Below are positions 56,109 through 64,000 of a DNA stretch of 64,000 nucleotides, one piece after another (positions within the stretch are counted from its first letter, which is position 1; each line of letters starts with the position of its first letter). This DNA is from an uncultured Pelagibacteraceae bacterium (GTDB lineage: Bacteria > Pseudomonadota > Alphaproteobacteria > Pelagibacterales > Pelagibacteraceae). The notes under the pieces were generated by a model that was not told the DNA's origin, did not search any database, and saw only the letters and a program-made list of their open reading frames with translations. The DNA lies in contig CACIOP010000005.1 in assembly GCA_902588315.1 (NCBI GenBank), positions 22,279 to 86,278 of the forward strand. Direction: 5' to 3'. The position numbers were made by a program, and so were the translations under genes.

Positions 56109-57270
56109 TTTAAAAAATTTTCTTTTCACTAGTGAGTCCGTTTCAGAAGGCCATCCAGACAAAGTATCTGATAGGATTTCAGATATGGTTGTTGATAGTT
56201 TTATTTCTGGAGATCCATACTCTAGAGTTGCTTGCGAAACACTAACAACAACAAATAAAGTAGTTTTAGCTGGTGAAGTTAGAGGACCAGAAATTAAAAA
56301 AGATGAATTAATTGAAAAAGTAAGAAATTGTATAAAAGATATTGGTTATGACCAAGAAGGATTTACTTGGAAAGAAGCAACAAAAATTGAAAGTCATTTA
56401 CATTCCCAATCAGCTGATATTGCTATGGGCGTAGACTCCTCTGGTAACAAAGATGAAGGAGCTGGAGATCAAGGTATTATGTTTGGATACGCATGTAATG
56501 AAACAGATGTTTTAATGCCAGCACCAATTCATTATTCTCATAAAATTTTAAGATTGATGGCGGAAGACAGAAAGTCAGGAAAGTTAAAAAATATTGAACC
56601 AGATTCAAAAAGTCAGGTAACATTTGAGTATATTGATGGAAAACCTTCAAAAGTAAAATCTGTAGTTATCTCTTCACAACATTCACCAGATGTTAATCAA
56701 TCGCAAGTCAGAGATTTACTCAGACCTTATATGTTAAAGTCTATTCCTGAAAATTTTCTTAATGGTTTTAACGAGGATGAGTTTTATGTAAATCCTACAG
56801 GAAACTTTGTAATTGGTGGTCCAGATGGAGATTGTGGTTTGACAGGTAGAAAAATTATTGTTGATACTTATGGTGGAGCCGCACCTCATGGTGGTGGTGC
56901 TTTTTCAGGAAAAGATCCGACTAAAGTTGATAGATCAGCAGCTTATGCTGCAAGATATATTGCAAAAAATGTTGTTGGTTCTAAAATTTCTGAAAAGTGT
57001 TTAATTCAGTTAGCTTATGCAATTGGCGTATCAAAACCATTATCTATTTATGTCGATTTATTTGATAACGATCTAGATAAAAATAAATTTGTTGTAGAAA
57101 AGATTAAAGAAAATTTTGATTTGAGCCCTAGAGGAATCAGAGAAATGTTGAATTTAAATAAACCAATATATGAAAAAACAGCCGCTTATGGTCATTTTGG
57201 TAGAGTACCTGAAGAAAATGGGTCATTTTCATGGGAAAAAACTGATAAAACTAACGTTTTTTCTAAATAG
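56101..57270 (+). CDS. metK: S-adenosylmethionine synthetase MetK
   Basis: Makes SAM from methionine and ATP. The 389-residue protein has [14 protein letters not shown] (catalytic His and Asp), [12 protein letters not shown] and the P-loop-like [16 protein letters not shown]. Complete. Because the start lies inside lnt there is no room for a 5' riboswitch. A hairpin with a T-run follows it before nusA. Confidence 0.99.
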   Translation: MSNLKNFLFTSESVSEGHPDKVSDRISDMVVDSFISGDPYSRVACETLTTTNKVVLAGEVRGPEIKKDELIEKVRNCIKDIGYDQEGFTWKEATKIESHLHSQSADIAMGVDSSGNKDEGAGDQGIMFGYACNETDVLMPAPIHYSHKILRLMAEDRKSGKLKNIEPDSKSQVTFEYIDGKPSKVKSVVISSQHSPDVNQSQVRDLLRPYMLKSIPENFLNGFNEDEFYVNPTGNFVIGGPDGDCGLTGRKIIVDTYGGAAPHGGGAFSGKDPTKVDRSAAYAARYIAKNVVGSKISEKCLIQLAYAIGVSKPLSIYVDLFDNDLDKNKFVVEKIKENFDLSPRGIREMLNLNKPIYEKTAAYGHFGRVPEENGSFSWEKTDKTNVFSK

Positions 57271-57276
57271 TTTCTG

Positions 57277-57304
57277 TTGAATTAAAAAAAAACTTTACTA
57301 TATT
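57277..57304 (+). promoter_or_regulatory. Possible promoter of the nusA operon
   Basis: TTGAAT, 16 bases, TATATT, between metK and nusA. If used, the transcript would begin near 57311 and carry the terminator-like hairpin in its leader. Confidence 0.35.
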
Positions 57305-57327
57305 GCAACTACATTATTGAACTTTAC

Positions 57328-57354
57328 AAAATGGGCTTTAGCCCATTTTTTTTT
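57328..57354 (+). terminator. Intrinsic terminator or attenuator between metK and nusA
   Basis: AAAATGGGC-ttta-GCCCATTTTtttt t: nine paired positions with a four-base loop and a run of nine T. It ends only 15 bases before the nusA ATG. It can end the metK transcript, or attenuate nusA if transcription starts upstream. Confidence 0.8.
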
Positions 57355-57369
57355 GGAGCAAACAAAATT

Positions 57370-58923
57370 ATGTTAAATAAAAGAGCAGATAAACTTGAAT
57401 TATTAAGAATTGCTGAAGCTGTAGCATTAGAAAAAGCAATTGATAAAGAACTAATTATAAGTTCTATGGAAACAGGTATTGCTAAAGCTGCAAAATCAAA
57501 ATTTGGACAGGAAAATGAAATAAAAGTTTCTATCAATAGAGACAACGGAGATATTGAGCTTTATAGAAAATTGATAATTGCCGAAAATCCTGAAAATACA
57601 AATACCGAGATAAGATTAGAGGATGCAATTAATTTAAATCAAATAAATAAAGACAAATCCATTGGTGATGAAGTATTACAGCCACTTCCTTCATTTGATT
57701 TTGGAAGAATAGCTGCGCAAACAGCAAAGCAAGTAATAAGTTTTAATGTGAGAGAGGCTGAAAGAGAGAGACAGTTTAATGATTTTATTGATAAGAAAGA
57801 CACAATTTTAAGTGGAATTATAAAGAGACTAGAATTTGGAAATGCAATTGTTGATTTAGGAAGGACTGAAGCAATAATCCAAAAAAATGAATTGATCCCT
57901 CGTGAAAACATTAAAGCAGGTGATCGTATAAAAGCTTATTGTTATGATGTCAGAAGAGAACCTAGAGGGCAACAAATATTTCTATCTAGAGCTCATCCTA
58001 AATTTATGGAAAAACTTTTCGTTCAAGAAGTTCCCGAAATCTATGATGGATTAATAGAAATTAAATCTTCTTCAAGAGATCCCGGAAGTAGAGCTAAAAT
58101 ATGTGTGAAAGCTGTTGATACTTCTTTAGACCCAGTCGGAGCATGTGTGGGTATGAGAGGTTCAAGAGTTCAAGCTGTAGTTAATGAACTTCAAGGGGAA
58201 AAAATTGATATAGTTAATTGGTCAGAGGATCCTGCTATTTTGGTTTCAAATGCGTTATCCCCTGCAGAAGTTCAAAGAGTTAACGTTGATAGTGAAAGAA
58301 AAAAACTTGATGTAATTCTTACTGAGGAAAATTTAAGCAAAGCAATTGGAAGAAGAGGTCAAAATGTAAGACTTGCAACCAAATTATTAAATTTTGAAAT
58401 TAATATAATGACAGATGCAGAGGATTCAGAGAGAAGACAATTGGAATTTAAAGAAAAAACAGAAAATTTTGTGAAAAATTTGGAGTTAGATGAAACACTA
58501 GGTCAGTTACTTGTTGCCGAGGGTTTTTCAACTATTGATGATATAAAAGATAGTTCAGCTGAAAATTTGATGAAGATCGAAGGTATAGAAGAAGACACAG
58601 CTAAAGCGTTAATAGAAAGAGCTAAGGAGTTTCACGAAAAAGATCAGGAGGATATTTCCCAGAGAATTAAGGAATTAGGTCTTGAAGATGCCTTAATTAA
58701 TTTAAAAGGATTAACTCCAGGAATGTTAGTTACACTTGGTGAGCAAAAAATTCTAAGTTTAGAGGATTTTGCAGACTTAGCATCTGATGAATTAACTGGT
58801 GGTTATGATGTAGTTAAAGGCGAGAGAGTGAAAATCCAAGGTTATCTGGAGGATTTTGCTTTATCTAAAGAAGAAGCGGATGAACTTATTATGTCTGCCA
58901 GAAACATTGTTTATAAAGATTGA
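57370..58923 (+). CDS. nusA: Transcription termination/antitermination factor NusA
   Basis: RNA-polymerase-associated factor for pausing, termination and rRNA antitermination. Domain order: N-terminal RNAP-binding, S1 (GIIKRLEFGNAIVDLGRTEAII), two KH domains (VGACVGMRGSRVQAVVNELQGEKIDI, KAIGRRGQNVRLA) and two C-terminal acidic helix-hairpin-helix repeats. 517 residues. I use ATG 57370 with GGAG just upstream, because the track start at 57331 lies in the hairpin. Usual neighbours rimP and ylxR are absent. Confidence 0.98.
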   Translation: MLNKRADKLELLRIAEAVALEKAIDKELIISSMETGIAKAAKSKFGQENEIKVSINRDNGDIELYRKLIIAENPENTNTEIRLEDAINLNQINKDKSIGDEVLQPLPSFDFGRIAAQTAKQVISFNVREAERERQFNDFIDKKDTILSGIIKRLEFGNAIVDLGRTEAIIQKNELIPRENIKAGDRIKAYCYDVRREPRGQQIFLSRAHPKFMEKLFVQEVPEIYDGLIEIKSSSRDPGSRAKICVKAVDTSLDPVGACVGMRGSRVQAVVNELQGEKIDIVNWSEDPAILVSNALSPAEVQRVNVDSERKKLDVILTEENLSKAIGRRGQNVRLATKLLNFEINIMTDAEDSERRQLEFKEKTENFVKNLELDETLGQLLVAEGFSTIDDIKDSSAENLMKIEGIEEDTAKALIERAKEFHEKDQEDISQRIKELGLEDALINLKGLTPGMLVTLGEQKILSLEDFADLASDELTGGYDVVKGERVKIQGYLEDFALSKEEADELIMSARNIVYKD

Positions 58924-58933
58924 GTGATGAGGT

Positions 58934-61153
58934 ATGGAAAAAAAAACAAAATTAACTATTTCAGGCTCAGCCAAAAAATCAATAAAGAATATTGAGATTG
59001 CTAAATCTCAAGGAAAAAATTCTGTAGTAATTGAAAAACAAACTGGAAAATTCTCGAGTAGAGGAGGATCATTAAGATCTAGTACGAATAAGCTAAGAAC
59101 AAACTCAACTTTCAACAGAGTAACACCATTAAAACCTTCATTTAATCCTAAATCACCCTCTATAACAAACGATTTTGAAAAGAGAAAACTAGCAGAGCAA
59201 AGAGCTACAAAGCGACTTAAAGGAGATAGTGAAAATAAAGATAGAAAAACTTTAAAAACAGGAACAAAAAAAAGAGAGCTAAAGTTAACTGTATCAAGAG
59301 CACTAAGTGATGAGATTGATGCAAAACAAAGAAGTTTAGCATCAGTAAAGAGAGCAAGACAAAAAGAAATTAAAAATGCTACAAAAGATGATACTCAAGA
59401 AAATTTAAAACCGATTAAAAGAGATGTTAATATTCCTGAAGCAATCACAGTAAGAGAACTTGCAAATAGAATGGCTGAACAATCAAGCAATGTAATTAAG
59501 TATTTATTTGGTATGGGAGTTACTGTGACTATTAATCAAACATTAGCCGCAGATACTGCGGAATTTTTAGTTAAAGAATTTGGTCATAATCCAATTAGGG
59601 AAGAGAAAGCAGAGGAAATAATACAAAAGATAAAAGCTTCAAGAACAGAAAATTTAAAAAATCGACCACCAATAGTTACCGTTATGGGTCATGTGGATCA
59701 TGGCAAAACATCAGTACTAGATGTGCTCAGAAGTGCGAACGTGGTTTCAGGAGAATTTGGTGGAATAACCCAACACATTGGAGCTTATCAAATTGAAAGT
59801 CAGGGTAATAAATTAACATTTATTGATACTCCAGGTCATGCTGCATTTACTGAAATGAGAGCAAGAGGATCAAAATTAACAGACGTAGTTGTTTTAGTAG
59901 TTGCTGCTGATGATGGAGTTAAACCTCAAACAATTGAGTCTATTAAACATGCTAAAGCTGCAAATGTTCCAATAGTTGTAGCAATAAATAAATGTGATTT
60001 ACCAGAGGCAGATACTCAGAAGATAAAAAATCAATTATTAGAGCATGAATTAATTGCTGAAGATTTATCTGGTGATACTTTAATGGTTGAGATTTCAACT
60101 AAAACAAAACAAAACTTAGATAAATTAGTAGAGTCAATAATATTACAAGCAGAGATTTTAGATCTTAAAACGGATTATGAATCTAAAGCTACAGGTATAG
60201 TTTTAGAGTCAAAAATTGACGTTGGTAGAGGTCCAGTTGCAAATATAATTGTAACAACAGGAACACTTAAGAGAGGTGATTTTTTTGTAAGTGGTTTAAA
60301 GTGGGGAAAAGTAAGGGCTATTATTAATGATAAAGGTAAAAATATTAATGAAGCATTACCATCTACTCCTGTTGAAATTTTAGGAATAAATGGTGCAGCT
60401 AAAGCTGGAGACGATTTTATTGTTCTTGATACAGAAAAAGAAGCTAAGACATTGAGTGAAAATAGAGCTCAAGAGAGCAAGGATGGAAAAAATCCAGTAT
60501 CTTTTGCAACTCAAGACTCTGCCTTTTCAGATAAATCTACTGAAGAATTAAATTTAATAATTAAATCTGATGTACATGGATCATCTGAAGCAATTAAAAA
60601 TGCAATTAGTCAAATTAAACATGATGAGGTTAAACCGAAAATAATTTTAGCAGATATTGGAATGGTAACAGAAACAGACGTTACTTTAGCCAAAGCTTCA
60701 AATGCAGTATTAATAGCTTTTAATGTTAAACCAAGTAAAGAAGCAAAAAAACTTGCTGAAAATGAGAAGATTAAAATATCTTCCTACAATATTATTTATG
60801 AAGTTTTAGACTATATTAAACAAAGAATGTCAGGATTATTGGCACCAGATGTCCAAGAGAAAATTACTGGCACTGCACAAATTTTAGAAATATTTAAAGT
60901 TTCAGGTGCAGGTAAAGTTGCTGGCTCAAAAGTAACTGAAGGAGAAATTAATAGTACTTCAGATGTAAGAATCATTAGAGATGGTACTATTATTTATACT
61001 GGAAAAGTTTCAACAATATTTAGAGAAAAAAACCAAGTTAAACAAGTAAGTGATGGTCAAGAATGTGGAATAACCGTTAAAGATTATATGGATTTTCAAA
61101 AAAATGACACAATAGAAGCATTTAGTGTTACATCTACTGAGAGGTCAATTTAA
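58934..61153 (+). CDS. infB: Translation initiation factor IF-2
   Basis: GTPase that brings initiator tRNA to the 30S subunit and joins subunits. A short basic N-terminal region is followed by the IF2N domain (TVRELANRMAEQSSNVIKYLFGMG), the G domain with GHVDHGKTS (about 252-260), DTPGHAAFTEMRARG and NKCD, then beta-barrel and C-terminal tRNA-binding domains. 739 residues, compact for the family. It overlaps rbfA by one base. Confidence 0.99.
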   Translation: MEKKTKLTISGSAKKSIKNIEIAKSQGKNSVVIEKQTGKFSSRGGSLRSSTNKLRTNSTFNRVTPLKPSFNPKSPSITNDFEKRKLAEQRATKRLKGDSENKDRKTLKTGTKKRELKLTVSRALSDEIDAKQRSLASVKRARQKEIKNATKDDTQENLKPIKRDVNIPEAITVRELANRMAEQSSNVIKYLFGMGVTVTINQTLAADTAEFLVKEFGHNPIREEKAEEIIQKIKASRTENLKNRPPIVTVMGHVDHGKTSVLDVLRSANVVSGEFGGITQHIGAYQIESQGNKLTFIDTPGHAAFTEMRARGSKLTDVVVLVVAADDGVKPQTIESIKHAKAANVPIVVAINKCDLPEADTQKIKNQLLEHELIAEDLSGDTLMVEISTKTKQNLDKLVESIILQAEILDLKTDYESKATGIVLESKIDVGRGPVANIIVTTGTLKRGDFFVSGLKWGKVRAIINDKGKNINEALPSTPVEILGINGAAKAGDDFIVLDTEKEAKTLSENRAQESKDGKNPVSFATQDSAFSDKSTEELNLIIKSDVHGSSEAIKNAISQIKHDEVKPKIILADIGMVTETDVTLAKASNAVLIAFNVKPSKEAKKLAENEKIKISSYNIIYEVLDYIKQRMSGLLAPDVQEKITGTAQILEIFKVSGAGKVAGSKVTEGEINSTSDVRIIRDGTIIYTGKVSTIFREKNQVKQVSDGQECGITVKDYMDFQKNDTIEAFSVTSTERSI

Positions 61154-61521
61154 TGGCAGACAGAATAAGAAAATCATTGTCGCAAAGACAGTTAAGAGTA
61201 GGAGAAATGATTAAGCAGTCTTTAAGCATGATTTTTATAAGAAATGAGGCTAAGGTGCCAAATTTAGAAACAAACACTATAACTGTTACTGAGGTTAGAA
61301 TGAGTCCTGATTTAAAAATAGCTAAAGCATATGTCCTTCCGTTGGGTGGAAAAGATGCGGAGGAAACAATTAGTGTTTTAAAGGAATACTCATTTTTAAT
61401 TAGAAAAATTTTATCACAAAAAGTGGTTATGAAATTTTTACCAAAATTACTTTTTAGAAAAGATGAATCTTTTGAGTATGCGGAAAAAATAGAAAACTTA
61501 ATAAAACAAACAAATAAATAG
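61153..61521 (+). CDS. rbfA: 30S ribosome-binding factor RbfA
   Basis: Cold-adaptation factor for 16S rRNA processing. The 122-residue KH-like protein has SQRQLRVGEMIKQSLSMI and TVTEVRMSPDLKIAKAYVLPLGG, typical of RbfA. The start base is shared with the infB stop region. In many relatives truB follows; here rpsO follows after 12 bases. Confidence 0.96.
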   Translation: MADRIRKSLSQRQLRVGEMIKQSLSMIFIRNEAKVPNLETNTITVTEVRMSPDLKIAKAYVLPLGGKDAEETISVLKEYSFLIRKILSQKVVMKFLPKLLFRKDESFEYAEKIENLIKQTNK

Positions 61522-61533
61522 GAAGAAAGAGGC

Positions 61534-61782
61534 ATGAATAAAAAGTCACAAGAATTAGCAATGCACGATAAAGATACTGGATCTTCAGAGATACAGATCG
61601 CTTTGCTAACAGAGAAAATTGAAACTCTCTCTAAACATATTAAGCAATTCAAAAAGGATAAACATTCATCTGTTGGATTGTTGAGAGCGGTCAATAGAAG
61701 AAAGAAATTGTTGGAATACCTAAAGAAAAATAAAATGGATTCTTACAAAAATGTACTGTCGAAATTGAGTTTAAGAAAATAG
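61534..61782 (+). CDS. rpsO: 30S ribosomal protein S15
   Basis: Primary 16S rRNA-binding protein of the platform. The 82-residue sequence has [23 protein letters not shown] and [21 protein letters not shown], the full family pattern, and is slightly shorter than E. coli S15 (89). A GGAAGAAAGAGG Shine-Dalgarno-like stretch precedes it. The last third of the gene uses codons unlike its neighbours, a trend that continues into pnp. Confidence 0.98.
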   Translation: MNKKSQELAMHDKDTGSSEIQIALLTEKIETLSKHIKQFKKDKHSSVGLLRAVNRRKKLLEYLKKNKMDSYKNVLSKLSLRK

Positions 61783-61838
61783 AAATCAAGATAGATAGAA
61801 CGGAATGGAATGAAACGAACGAACGAAATGGAAATGAA
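61783..61838 (+). other. Purine-rich rpsO-pnp spacer
   Basis: A 56-base spacer of which about four fifths are A or G and only seven are T. It contains short near-repeats (ggaatggaatgaa, gaacgaacgaa, gaaatggaaatgaaatg). It cannot form a stable hairpin, unlike the RNase III hairpin found before pnp in enterobacteria. Confidence 0.6.
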
Positions 61839-63911
61839 ATGTTTAAAGTATACAAGAAGGAAATTGAAGTAGCGGGAAAGAAGATAAGTTTAGAAACAGG
61901 TAAAGTAGCAAGACAGGCAGACGGTGCAATAATCGCAACATGCGGAGAGACAGTCATACTAGCAACAGTAGTAGGAGCAAAAAAAGTAAATCCTGATATG
62001 GATTACTTTCCATTATCTGTAAATTACCAAGAAAAATATTATGCAGCTGGAAAAATTCCAGGTGGATATTTTAAAAGAGAAGCAAGACCAACTGAGAGCG
62101 AAACATTAATCTCTAGATTAATTGACAGACCAATCAGACCTTTGTTTCCAGATGAATTTAAAAATGAAGTACAGTTATTACCAACAGTAATTTCATACGA
62201 TAAAGAAAATGAACCAGATATTTTATCAATCACTGCTTCATCAGCTGCTTTAGCTATATCAGGAATGCCATTTATGGGCCCTGTAGGCGCTTCAAGAGTT
62301 GGTTTTATAGATGGAAAATATGTTTTAAATCCTTCTAAGGCAGAGTTAGAAAAATCGAAATTAGATTTAGTTGTAGCGGGTACAAAAGATGCTGTACTAA
62401 TGGTTGAGTCTGAAGCAAGAGGTTTAACAGAGGAAGAAATGTTAAATGCAGTTAAATTTGGTCATGAGGGATTTGTCCCAGTAATCGAGATGATAGAGGA
62501 TCTTGCAAAAGAATGCAGAAAACCTGAGTGGATTGTTGAAAAGAAAGATCTATCTGAGGTTAAGAAAAAACTTGAAGAAACTTTTACAGAAGATCTTAAA
62601 AAAGCTTTTGCAACAAGAGACAAACAAGATAGATCAAATCAAATTTCAGAGATTACTGATAAAGCTAAAAAGCTTTATGAGGAAGATGAAAATTACACAG
62701 ATCTTGATGTTAACAGTCAGTTAAAAAACCTTGAAAAATCAATTGTAAGAACAGACATTCTAAAAAATAAAAATAGAATTGATGGTAGAGGTTTATCAGA
62801 TGTAAGACCTATCGAATGTGAAGTTGGCGTTTTACCAAGAGCACATGGTTCTGCATTATTTACTAGAGGAGAAACCCAAGCAATTGTTGTAGCAACTTTA
62901 GGAACATCTGATGATGAACAAAGAATTGAGAGTTTAGATGGATTACAAAGAGAGAGATTTATGCTCCATTATAATTTCCCCCCTTTTTCAGTCGGAGAAA
63001 CTGGAAGAATTGGAACAGGTAGAAGAGAAATTGGTCATGGTAAATTAGCATGGAGGGCGATTAATTCTTCATTACCAACAAAAGAAGCATTTCCATACAC
63101 TTTTAGAGTAGTTTCAGAGATTACAGAGTCTAATGGTTCTTCTTCAATGGCTACTGTTTGTGGAACATCTTTAGCATTAATGGATGCTGGAGTACCAATC
63201 AAAGAGCCAGTTGCGGGTATTGCAATGGGTTTAATTAAAGAAGGTGATAATTTCAGTGTCCTTTCAGACATCCTAGGTGATGAAGATCATCTTGGTGACA
63301 TGGACTTTAAAGTTGCTGGAACTAAAGATGGAATTACTTCTCTTCAAATGGATATCAAAATCACAGGTATTACATTTGAAATTATGGAACAGGCATTAAG
63401 CCAAGCTAAAGATGGAAGAGTCCATATCTTAGGTGAAATGAATAAAGCATTATCAACTTCAAGATCTGATGTTGGTAAACACACTCCTAAAATGGAACAA
63501 ATCAATGTAGATAAAAAAGACATTGCTGCCGTAATTGGAAAAGGTGGCGCAACAATCAGAGAGATAGTAGAAAAATCAGGTGCGAAAGTAGATGTAAATG
63601 ATGAAGGTGTGGTAACAGTTGCTGCCCCTGATGAAGAGTCTAGAAACATTGCAATGCAAATGATTAAAGATATCACTGCAAAAGCTGAACTGAATAAAAT
63701 TTATTCAGGTAAAGTAATGAAGATTATGGAATTTGGTGCATTTGTTAATTTTTTAGGAAAACAAGATGGACTTGTTCACATCTCAGAACTTGCAGATAAG
63801 AGAGTTGCTAAAGTTACTGATATTGTTAAGGAAGGCGATGAGGTGAAAGTTAAAGTAATTGGTTTTGATAGAGGTAAAGTTAAACTTTCTATGAAAAGTG
63901 TTGATAAATAA
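61839..63911 (+). CDS. pnp: Polyribonucleotide nucleotidyltransferase (PNPase)
   Basis: 3'-5' phosphorolytic exoribonuclease of the RNA degradosome. Two RNase PH domains (first [14 protein letters not shown], second with [15 protein letters not shown] and the catalytic [19 protein letters not shown]), a KH domain ([20 protein letters not shown], about 566) and an S1 domain ([28 protein letters not shown]) are present. 690 residues, complete, without a long degradosome-binding tail. The first about 50 codons are unusually poor in T. Only AT-rich DNA follows to the window end. Confidence 0.99.
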   Translation: MFKVYKKEIEVAGKKISLETGKVARQADGAIIATCGETVILATVVGAKKVNPDMDYFPLSVNYQEKYYAAGKIPGGYFKREARPTESETLISRLIDRPIRPLFPDEFKNEVQLLPTVISYDKENEPDILSITASSAALAISGMPFMGPVGASRVGFIDGKYVLNPSKAELEKSKLDLVVAGTKDAVLMVESEARGLTEEEMLNAVKFGHEGFVPVIEMIEDLAKECRKPEWIVEKKDLSEVKKKLEETFTEDLKKAFATRDKQDRSNQISEITDKAKKLYEEDENYTDLDVNSQLKNLEKSIVRTDILKNKNRIDGRGLSDVRPIECEVGVLPRAHGSALFTRGETQAIVVATLGTSDDEQRIESLDGLQRERFMLHYNFPPFSVGETGRIGTGRREIGHGKLAWRAINSSLPTKEAFPYTFRVVSEITESNGSSSMATVCGTSLALMDAGVPIKEPVAGIAMGLIKEGDNFSVLSDILGDEDHLGDMDFKVAGTKDGITSLQMDIKITGITFEIMEQALSQAKDGRVHILGEMNKALSTSRSDVGKHTPKMEQINVDKKDIAAVIGKGGATIREIVEKSGAKVDVNDEGVVTVAAPDEESRNIAMQMIKDITAKAELNKIYSGKVMKIMEFGAFVNFLGKQDGLVHISELADKRVAKVTDIVKEGDEVKVKVIGFDRGKVKLSMKSVDK

Positions 63912-64000
63912 ATTTTTTAAAAATTTAAATTACACACAAATTTTAATTACTTAATATAATTTTTTTTTACTTTAATTGTTTTCATTATTGTTTAAATTCT
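63912..64000. other. AT-rich region after pnp
   Basis: 89 bases with no ORF of note, no GC-rich hairpin and no RNA gene seen. A weak AT palindrome (aaattttttaaaaattt) lies just after the pnp stop. Confidence 0.5.

Noticed and set aside
57271-57327. SAM-type riboswitch near metK
   Set aside because: metK starts inside lnt so it has no leader, and the short spacer after metK shows only one simple terminator hairpin.
57331-57369. Upstream nusA start (MGFSPFFFGANKI)
   Set aside because: It begins inside a terminator hairpin and adds residues not found in NusA; a GGAG precedes the ATG at 57370.
62503-62724. 73-codon plus-strand ORF inside pnp
   Set aside because: It is a shifted frame of the lysine-rich linker between PNPase domains and has no independent signals.
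1-64000. CRISPR array, prophage, insertion sequence or genomic island
   Set aside because: No regularly spaced repeats, no transposase or integrase ORF, and gene content is continuous housekeeping with class-typical order.

Overview
The window looks like part of a streamlined, free-living marine alphaproteobacterium, most likely SAR11 (Pelagibacterales). The evidence is very AT-rich DNA, genes that abut or overlap almost everywhere, no stretch over 300 bases without a gene, and gene order typical of an alphaproteobacterial replication-origin region. I see no rRNA, tRNA, CRISPR, prophage, transposon or integrase. The first gene (ftsK) is cut by the left edge. The last gene (pnp) is complete and is followed only by about 90 bases of AT-rich DNA.

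Layout. (1) 1-6.3 kb: the end of ftsK and lolA, facing a leftward histidine operon (hisB-hisH-hisA-hisF-hisE, then a HIT protein and a GNAT acetyltransferase). (2) 6.3-11 kb: hslVU behind a heat-shock-type promoter, a sulfotransferase, an Smr protein, a Tim44-like protein, fxsA and secB. (3) 11-24 kb: the presumed origin of replication. A 267-base AT-rich gap lies between ppsR and hemE, the position of oriC in Caulobacter and Rickettsia. Genes on both sides are transcribed away from it (dnaQ-coaE-aroE-maf-ppsR to the left; hemE-hemH-hemJ-rho-mnmE-mnmG-rsmG-parA-parB to the right). A perfect 16-bp parS palindrome lies inside rsmG, just before parAB. (4) 24-30 kb: holA, lptE, leuS, a DUF3576 lipoprotein and a strongly initiated major porin with its own terminator. 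(5) 30-36 kb: a run of short divergent and convergent pairs (ThiE-like, YggS, L,D-transpeptidase, winged-helix regulator, a 39-residue ArfA-like peptide missed by the ORF track, PfkB kinase, nth, dapB, a secreted polysaccharide-lyase-like protein). (6) 36-43 kb: dnaJ-dnaK-grpE, rdgB, and the lpoA-like/rsmI/dolP-like cluster. (7) 43-50 kb: maeB, murJ, trpS, nfu, a Bax-like glucosaminidase and a polysaccharide deacetylase. (8) 50-64 kb: tsaB, fur, a 2OG-Fe(II) oxygenase, miaB, phoH, ybeY, lnt, metK, nusA, infB, rbfA, rpsO and pnp, a compacted version of the usual tRNA/RNA-maturation and translation cluster.

Most genes are housekeeping. The most interesting signals are the oriC/parS region, three matching RpoH-type promoters (two of which would give nearly leaderless mRNAs), the ArfA-like micro-protein, a long inverted repeat upstream of the porin, an atypical base and codon block across the rpsO-pnp junction, repeated 4-bp shared stops between convergent genes, and 5'-5' overlaps of divergent genes. 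I did not find a clearly new multi-gene system.
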